Notes under the pieces: generated by a model
What the model was told of the DNA's origin: nothing
Database searches by the model: none
Seen by the model: only the letters and a program-made list of their open reading frames with translations
Assembly: GCA_006384855.1 (NCBI GenBank)
Contig: VCJN01001697.1
Coordinates: 1 to 64,000 of the forward strand
Reading direction: 5' to 3'
DNA from: Tetraselmis striata
Taxonomy: Eukaryota; Chlorophyta; Chlorodendrophyceae; Chlorodendrales; Chlorodendraceae
DNA: 64,000 bases
In this document: positions 57,901 to 64,000 of the stretch, in pieces
Numbering within the stretch: position 1 is the stretch's first letter
How the letters are laid out: the number at the start of each line of letters is the position of its first letter
Program-made: the position numbers and the translations under genes

Positions 57901-60900
57901 AGTTTTGCTTGCTGGAGCATGCACATGTCGCGTGCCCGAGCATGTCTTGATCGGAGGAACGGCGGAAGGGCTCTGCAATGAGCTCGGAATGCAAGGTACA
58001 GTTTGTAAGATCACATACTACAACCAACATGGCGTCGCAATCTCCACCCAGAGGAACATCAGTGATAAAGTTCAAACCCACCGAGTGCCATGGTCCGGCT
58101 GGTACTCGTAGCGACTGCACTGGAGCTGCCGGCTGCGGACGAGAACGTACCCGTCTACATATTGGACATTTCTCGCTATAGGCTTTCACGTCATTTAGGC
58201 CACGCGAAATTATATTGCGAAGAGGGCGGTGCCGGCTCAGGTTCTCCTGCTAGTGGCATAATGTCCCCCCCCCGGGGGGGGGGGGGGGGGGGGGGGGGAG
58301 CCTGGCTTCAGAGTACTAGTGAGCCGACAACCCGCATCGGAGCGCATTGATTGTTATGGGAAACCGGCGACACAGTGACTGATGCTACTCAGGAGAGGTG
58401 AAGCTTATAAGGAATGTTTTATCGCAGCATTGGGAATATTCTCATGGGAAAAAACGTTACTTTTGTGAGCCGAATGATTATGTGCCTGCTCAGGGCACCA
58501 TGGAGCGCTTGGCGGCTTGAATGCTTATATGGCTTCTATGCTTATACTGACAAATATAAGGGATAGTGAGACCCTGACTATGTTCAGGCTATGACACGCG
58601 CGGGACTGGAACCTAACGCACTGGACCCCGGCCATAGCTGCCCCTGGCTGTCTTCACACTATGACAGCGATCACCCCCGGGCAAGCAGCCACTCTTTGCT
58701 TTTCGTGACTGCCTTCCACAGCCACGCAGGCATATGCTGACTGTCCCATCGGTAAAAGCTGTCATGGGTGTGATTGCTTGCTTATGTGATGTTCAGGCAA
58801 TGGCCCCACGGGGGGGGGTTACCTTTCGGGTGAGATGCGATACGAGCGACTCCGACTCCATCACTTTGTCGCGCAGCTCGTGGATGGTGCGGTCGCGTGC
58901 CCGCAGCTCCGGGTTGGCGCCCGTCGCAACGCGCACCCGGTGGCCCGACTCCCCGCCGCCGCTGACGGGGCGGTCGCCGCGGTCGCCTTGGCCGCTGGGC
59001 TCCCGAGACACGCCATCGCCGCTGCCGCTGACGCCGCTGCCGCTGCGGCCGTACGCACCGCCGCTGCTGCCGCCGTTGAGCTTGGCGCTGAGCGGGCGCG
59101 CGGCGGGCTTGGCCTTCTCCCTGGCCAGCGCCTGCTCCAAGAACGCCACGCGCTCCTGCGCCGCGCGCCGCCCCTTCTGCTCCTCCTTCAGCTGCTCCTC
59201 CATCGCATGCTCCGCCTTGTCGCGCTCGATGCTGGCCAGCGCCGCCTGCTTGGCCTCCGTCTGCAGCTCCGCCACCTGCCTCTCCAGCGCGTCCGCATGC
59301 GCCTGCAGCCCCAGGGCGCCCGACTTGGCCGCCCGGCCTTGCGCCACTATGTGCTGGCTCATGCGGCGGTCCTTACGCGTCATCGCCTCCACCTCACGGC
59401 GATACATCTCCTTCTCGGTGGTCACCGCCTGGCGTGTGGGCGGCCACACCAGCCGCAGAGACCCTCAACGCCCTCTACTGTGGGGGCGCGGGATCATGGG
59501 GGATCATGAAGAGCCCGAAGTGACACACCGGTGTTCCCCGACACATAAAGAGGATGTTGCGCGGAAACGGCTCGTGTATCGCCGGGCACAACCCCGGACT
59601 CTGGGCCAGTGCAGAACCCTAGAACCCTAACAGCCGAGACATGTGTCCAAACATAATGACGGATTGTTTTGGAGACATAAATGTCCATGTATTCCGAATA
59701 ACCGCCAGCTCATCGACAAAATGTCGTATGAGCTTCACGACACTACTGGCCACCGTGCTGTTTAGAGTGCCTTGGCCCCCGCCGTTGGATCGTTTTTGGG
59801 GGGCGCGTGTACGTCACGACGTGAAAGACTACTGCAAGAAATGTCCAATATGTATACGGGTACGTTCTCGTCCGCAGCCGGCAGCTCCAGTGCAGCCATT
59901 ATGAGAATCAGCCGGACCGTGGCACTCGGTTGATTTGGACTTAATCACTCATGTTCCTCTGGGTAAAGATTGTGATGCCATGTTGGTTGTAGTATGCCGT
60001 CTGACCCGTGAAGCGCATTTTACTCAGACTCTAGTTCAGCCGATAGCGCAGATAGCCATTGCACCAGGTGGCCGAGCAACGCGGCATCCTCTTAACCGGA
60101 TCGAAGATTGCAGAATTGAGCCGAGGCATTGGTGCACTGTTGCCATCCACTAATGGCGCTGTTCTTTGAAGGCGTCACGCATGTCTTGCCCACAGGGCCG
60201 CAGCTCGCATCTTGCTGCTGGTATGATGGCGCCGAGTAGTCAGGTATCCCCTCACCTAGAGTGGTACACCGTATATGGAGTTTTTTTCGCATGGATGGCA
60301 TGCCAATCACTACTCGTGATTGCGGCGTGTTTACCGCCCCGACTAATCAGTGTCAGACAGGTAGTGGATACAACCGCCCGTGAGCAAGGTGACACCCGGA
60401 GGAGAATCAGCCGGGCCACCACAATGGAGGCCACCGCATGCTCGATGCATCACCGCAAGTGTCGCCACTTCGCAGCGCAGCGCCGCAGCCAGCGGTCAGC
60501 GGCAGGCGGCAGGCCGCGGAGAGCGAGGCGCCGGTCAGGATGCGGCGCAGCGCCGCACCTGGAGGCTGCGCTCCAGGTCGTGCACGCTGGCCTCCAGCTT
60601 GGCGATCTTCTGGGTTGACTCCAGCGACTCGTACACGCCGCTCCGTCCCTGCGCCGGGCGTGCTATCAGCTCTGCCCCTCGGTGCGGCTCCTTCAGAGGG
60701 AAACGCTGTACTCACGTGGGGTGCGCTGCACGCCCCCCCCCCCCCCCCCCCCACCCCCACCCCCACCCCCCTCCCCCCCTTGTTTGGGCTCCCTGCCGCT
60801 CGCACATGAGGCAGTGGCAGCGCCGAGCCCCGCACTCACCTGCTTCTTCAGCTGCTTCTGCATCACGCCCAGCTGCTCCTTCAGGCTGTTCTTCTCCGCG

Positions 60901-63049
60901 CGAAAGTGGTTCTCCATCTCCGCCACCTGCGCCGCAATGCGCGCCTCCGCAGCCTCCGTCACCTCCGCCGACCTGCCACCCCCGCGCAGCACAGGTCATC
61001 CTCCGCCTGGACTCGCACCATTCCTCGCCGCCCCTCCGCATCGCCGGCCAGCCTCTACCACAAATGCGCGGGCGGCGAGGTTGCAGACTGGATGCCCCTC
61101 TTTCCACATGGCGTACTGACAAAACATCGCTGCGCCTACAGGGGACATCCGAGAGGCGCGGCGCGCACCGCTGGGCCAGCTTCTCCTCCAGCTCCTCCGA
61201 CATCGCCAGCTCCAGGCTCTTCCGCATGGCGCGCCCCCGCGCCGCGTGCTCCTCCTCGATGCGCAGGATCATGGCGTTGCTGCGCCCGCAGCTCTTGCAG
61301 GGCTGGTTGCAGGGGATCCGGGGGAGAGTGGGGGGGCAAGAGTGTGAGGAGGGCGCATCCGCAGCACAATGCTGGCTGCAGGTCCACTGCACCGTACCAG
61401 GTCCTCATCCTCCTCGCCCTCCTCTTCCCCCTCTGCCGCCTCGGAAAAGTCCGCCCCCTTGATGGCGTCCTCCGAGCTGTCCAGCGCCCGCAGCGACCAG
61501 CCCTGCCAGGCGGCCCAGGGCGCAGGCAAGTGCGCATCAGCAACATGCCGGACCGTGGTAAGGCCCCCCTCCCGCAGGCCCCCCCCTCCGCCTTGCGGGC
61601 TGTCTGGCGCACCGCACCCCCGCACCTGCAGGTCCTGAAACAGGTCGTGGCGCATCTTGTTGAGCGTGTGCGAGGTGGCGCCAGAGCTGCGGAGGATGGC
61701 AGCCTTGGGGTCCATCGGCGCGGGCTTGTTCAGGCGGCTGCCGGTGAAGGATGGGATGCTGCTCCGCGGCCGCCCCGGGCTCTCCAGCGGCGACCCCTCA
61801 AGCTCCTGCTCCAGCTCCGACAGCGACGCCGTCACTGCGCAGGGTCGTCGCGGCGCCGTCAGCAATCCGCGGCGACCCGGCGCCGTCAGCGATCCACCGC
61901 CTGCCGTCTGCTTCTGTGTGCTACCTCCGCAATGACGCGGCTGCAAGACTCGACTTGCATGAATTGTAAAGGTTTACTTTCTAAGCACTTTTGTATGGGG
62001 GTAGGCGAGCACGTGGGGAGAGGCCCCACCCTGGTTGAGCCGCTCCAACGCCGCCTTCGTCTCGCTCTGCAGCGCCAGCTTGAAGCGCAGGTCCCGGTCG
62101 CGCTCCATCTCGGGCGCTGCGTGACGCACCCCCGGCACCTGCGGCGACGCCTTGAAGCGGGAGGCGCCCGGGTTGGGCCCGCCCACGGGCGTGATGGCGT
62201 CGCCCATGCCGTCGTCGTTGATGAACTGGTCCGCGTTGGCGGCGCCCATCGGGTCCAGGTTGAGCGACCGGCGCATCGGGTCCCCGCCTCCGTCGGCCCT
62301 GCCGATGCGTAGGCGGATGGCGGGCCTGAGCGCTCGCATCTATGCAACCCCACGCGTGAGCATCGCCGGCGTCATGCCTGTGAGCCGCCTCACATCGCAT
62401 CACAATATTTTGCACGACCGAGGCATTGTATCGCCCACGTATCTCATGTTGCTGCCTCGCAGGAGCGAAGCGCCACTCGTCAGCGAGGGGATGCTGTTCA
62501 CACACCTGACCTCCTCCGCTGGCTCCTGTGGGAACGCCTCCACCTGCGGGCTAGCCTCCGCAGCTGCCGCACGGGCGTCGCCATCGGCGCCCATCCCGCC
62601 CGCCCTCCCGCTGGTGGTGGTGGGGGGGGGGGGGGGGGGGGGGGGATGCCAACACAAGCCGCGCCCAGCATTCGGCACCGAGTCTCAGAGGTGCTGCGGA
62701 TATGCGGCATACAATTGTATTTTGTTCGTAAAATCGTAACTTGGTGTGAGTGGCGCGCTCTGTTCCTTCCGTCCGCCGCCGACGAAACATGCGGCGGCCG
62801 GCTTGTAGTCCCTACAGCATCGAGATATCGGACAAACTGGACTGTTTCCATATGAAACCTGTTCTGGAAACGTCTCGGTCCGGCTTCTATATAATGTAGT
62901 CTACTGAACAGCACCACCACCAGTAAGCAGCGAGGGAGCACTCACCTGAGCGCGCCACCGGACAGCAGGCTTTCCCCCAGAATGCTGATCGCTACCGCTG
63001 CCGCCTGACTGGCAGCAGCCGCTACCAGAGCGGGCTGTCCGCGATGCTG
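54954..63049 (-). CDS. Large coiled-coil protein of unknown function (5' end missing)
   Basis: Exons, 5' to 3': 63049-62946, 62610-62506, 62298-62030, 61834-61626, 61502-61398, 61302-61169, 60972-60840, 60648-60559, 59428-58823, 57191-54954 (TAG 54956-54954); 1330 residues, every joint in phase. Segments: SLNLDPMGAANADQF, an acidic block EEEGEEDEDL, a CKSCG pair, then coiled coils (EARIAAQVAEMENHFRAEK, STQKIAKLEASVHDLERSLQ, LERQVAELQTEAKQAALAS). The last exon has a TRIM-like coiled stretch (DVERLVHAINAARNKFVADI, ERARADEVMLLDTVVREN) and a long Pro/Ser-rich disordered tail. Such architecture is common in centrosomal, ciliary and scaffold proteins; I cannot name the family. Two introns contain Ty3-like integrase fragments. 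Confidence 0.7.
57758..58189 (-). mobile_element. Ty3/Gypsy-like integrase fragment, minus copy
   Basis: Minus strand reads KCPICRRVRSRPQP then GPWHSVGLNFITDVPLGGDCDAMLVVV, i.e. the second half of the HHCC zinc finger and the start of the integrase core with its first Asp region. Homology ends soon after. It lies in the intron 57192-58822 of the coiled-coil gene. Confidence 0.75.
59641..60153 (+). mobile_element. Ty3/Gypsy-like integrase fragment, plus copy
   Basis: Plus strand reads DTTGHRAV, then LDRFWGARVRHDVKDYCKKC, PICIRVRSRPQPAAPVQPL, a stop, and GPWHSVDLDLITHVPLGKDC, DAMLVVVCRLTREAHF. About 190 nt match the minus copy closely. It lies in the intron 59429-60558, antisense to the host gene. 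Confidence 0.75.
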
Positions 63050-63727
63050 CTGGGGGGGCGCGAACCCGAGCGGCCGGCGCTGAAAGTCCGCAGCTCGCAG
63101 CCCGCGCCACTTCACGCCGCCTGCTGCAGGCGGCGTGTTCGGATAGTTGGTACACTTCCGGATTAGTCGGCTGCCAACTCAGGGTCGCGCGGGGAAGCCT
63201 GAGGTAGGCGATGGAAGAACAGTTTCGGGACGCGCCGTCTTCGTTTTCACCTTCTTCAGGCCAAATGGTTGTAATAGCCCCACGAGAGAGAGTGAGAGAG
63301 AGAGAAACGCTATGGAGGCTGGATGGATGGTGCGACATGCCGCTGCATGCGTTATTTATCGTCTTCCGCGCGAGCAGTATGCCTACAGCCATTATATACA
63401 TATATTTTTAGGGCCCTATATATTTTATATCACTAAATTGTACGGCACTATTAACTACCCATCTATTGCCGTATATACACAAGACGAGCGAGAATAGTAC
63501 GAGAGTAGTACGAGTACCGTATGCAATTTTGCGGGCGCGGAGATATACATTCGGGTTTGTAATGTAACCGTTCTACGATAGTTTAAAAAAAAGTTCTAAG
63601 GGTGTCGAGAAAGCTAAACATGTACCAGTGCTCAGCAGCAATATCATAATCCAGTGATGATTTGTGGCTATCTGCCCGTCGCTGTATCGCGATGGATTAG
63701 AACAACATGCGACAGCGTTCCTGGTGA
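63050..63727. other. Upstream of the coiled-coil gene, nothing firm
   Basis: The palindrome CGCCGCCTGCTGCAGGCGGCG lies at about 63115-63135. A (GA)n-like run sits at 63281-63306. First exon(s) of the minus-strand gene are expected here but not identified. Confidence 0.4.
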
Positions 63728-64000
63728 CTGATCCTCCAAGCGAGGGTCGCCTTGGTGAAGTCCGTGAGCGTTCCCCTGAGTACTACATACGATTCCATGT
63801 TCCGCGTTGCCGCTTGCCGCCCATTTGGTCTTCCGGCGGCTCTTGTCCTCTCCCTTGGCGAGCCATGTCCTTGTGCTTTTTGCTCCCTCTCGGTACAAGG
63901 TATGCTGGCCCGTTTTGAGGATGCTGGCGTGGATTTCACTCCTTCAACTTGGGCGGTCGCGTACGCTGATCACGTGGCACGTTGCTCAGCATGGGGCGAC
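63728..64000 (+). CDS. Open frame running off the window, unknown
   Basis: 91 codons without stop from 63728 to the window end. The reading LPAALVLSLGEPCPCAFC and MLARFEDAGVDFTPSTWAVA looks like true protein with an acidic helix and an odd Cys-Pro-Cys cluster. No family recognised; may be an exon of a gene or of a transposon extending beyond 64000. Confidence 0.3.
   Translation, partial: MILQARVALVKSVSVPLSTTYDSMFRVAACRPFGLPAALVLSLGEPCPCAFCSLSVQGMLARFEDAGVDFTPSTWAVAYADHVARCSAWGD

Overview
This is nuclear DNA of a GC-rich, intron-dense, transposon-rich eukaryote, most likely a green alga. The grounds are four conserved multi-exon genes (BASS-type transporter, plastid-type quinone oxidoreductase, CLP1, CSN7), plant/alga-type telomere-like TTTAGGG/TTTTAGGG motifs, and DIRS-like, Ty3-like, LINE, Harbinger and CACTG-ended elements of kinds found in green algae. 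No prokaryotic operon structure is visible. The species cannot be fixed from sequence alone. Runs of 10-30 C or G bases are scattered everywhere, mostly in introns.

Layout. 1-848: end of an unknown + gene. 1151-4373: a complete tyrosine-recombinase (YR) element with split direct repeats and no reverse transcriptase. 6161-8245: BASS-family transporter (+). 9.2-12.6 kb: a SINE-like fragment and a LINE relic. 12623-14538: quinone oxidoreductase (+, 4 exons). 15614-16745: G-tract satellite. 17081-20215: CLP1 (-, 8 exons found). 21067-22436: 5'-truncated LINE (-) with a 15-bp target-site duplication. 23181-32334: degenerate DIRS-like retroelement split by a 6067-bp CACTG-ended DNA transposon (25552-31618). 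32.4-36.9 kb: integrase relic with a Cys-rich tail, palindromic clusters and an AT-rich island. 37891-45393: helical-repeat protein (+, 11 exons). 46017-48925: complete PIF/Harbinger element. 50945-54318: CSN7 (+, 7 exons). 54954-63049: coiled-coil protein (-, 10 exons). 63728-64000: open frame running off the window.

Exon models were built by hand. For the quinone oxidoreductase, CSN7, the visible part of CLP1, the transporter, the helical-repeat gene and the coiled-coil gene, every exon junction keeps phase and the summed coding length is divisible by three, which is strong internal support.

The most unusual item is the YR element at 1151-4373. It has A1-ORFs-B1-A2-B2 architecture with an ATG at each joint, a Gag-like ORF and a YR ORF in the same frame separated by a single TGA. 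That stop lies inside both a TGA-CGG plus stem-loop context (readthrough type) and a GT-AG 96-nt in-frame intron. It carries no RT, RNase H or methyltransferase.
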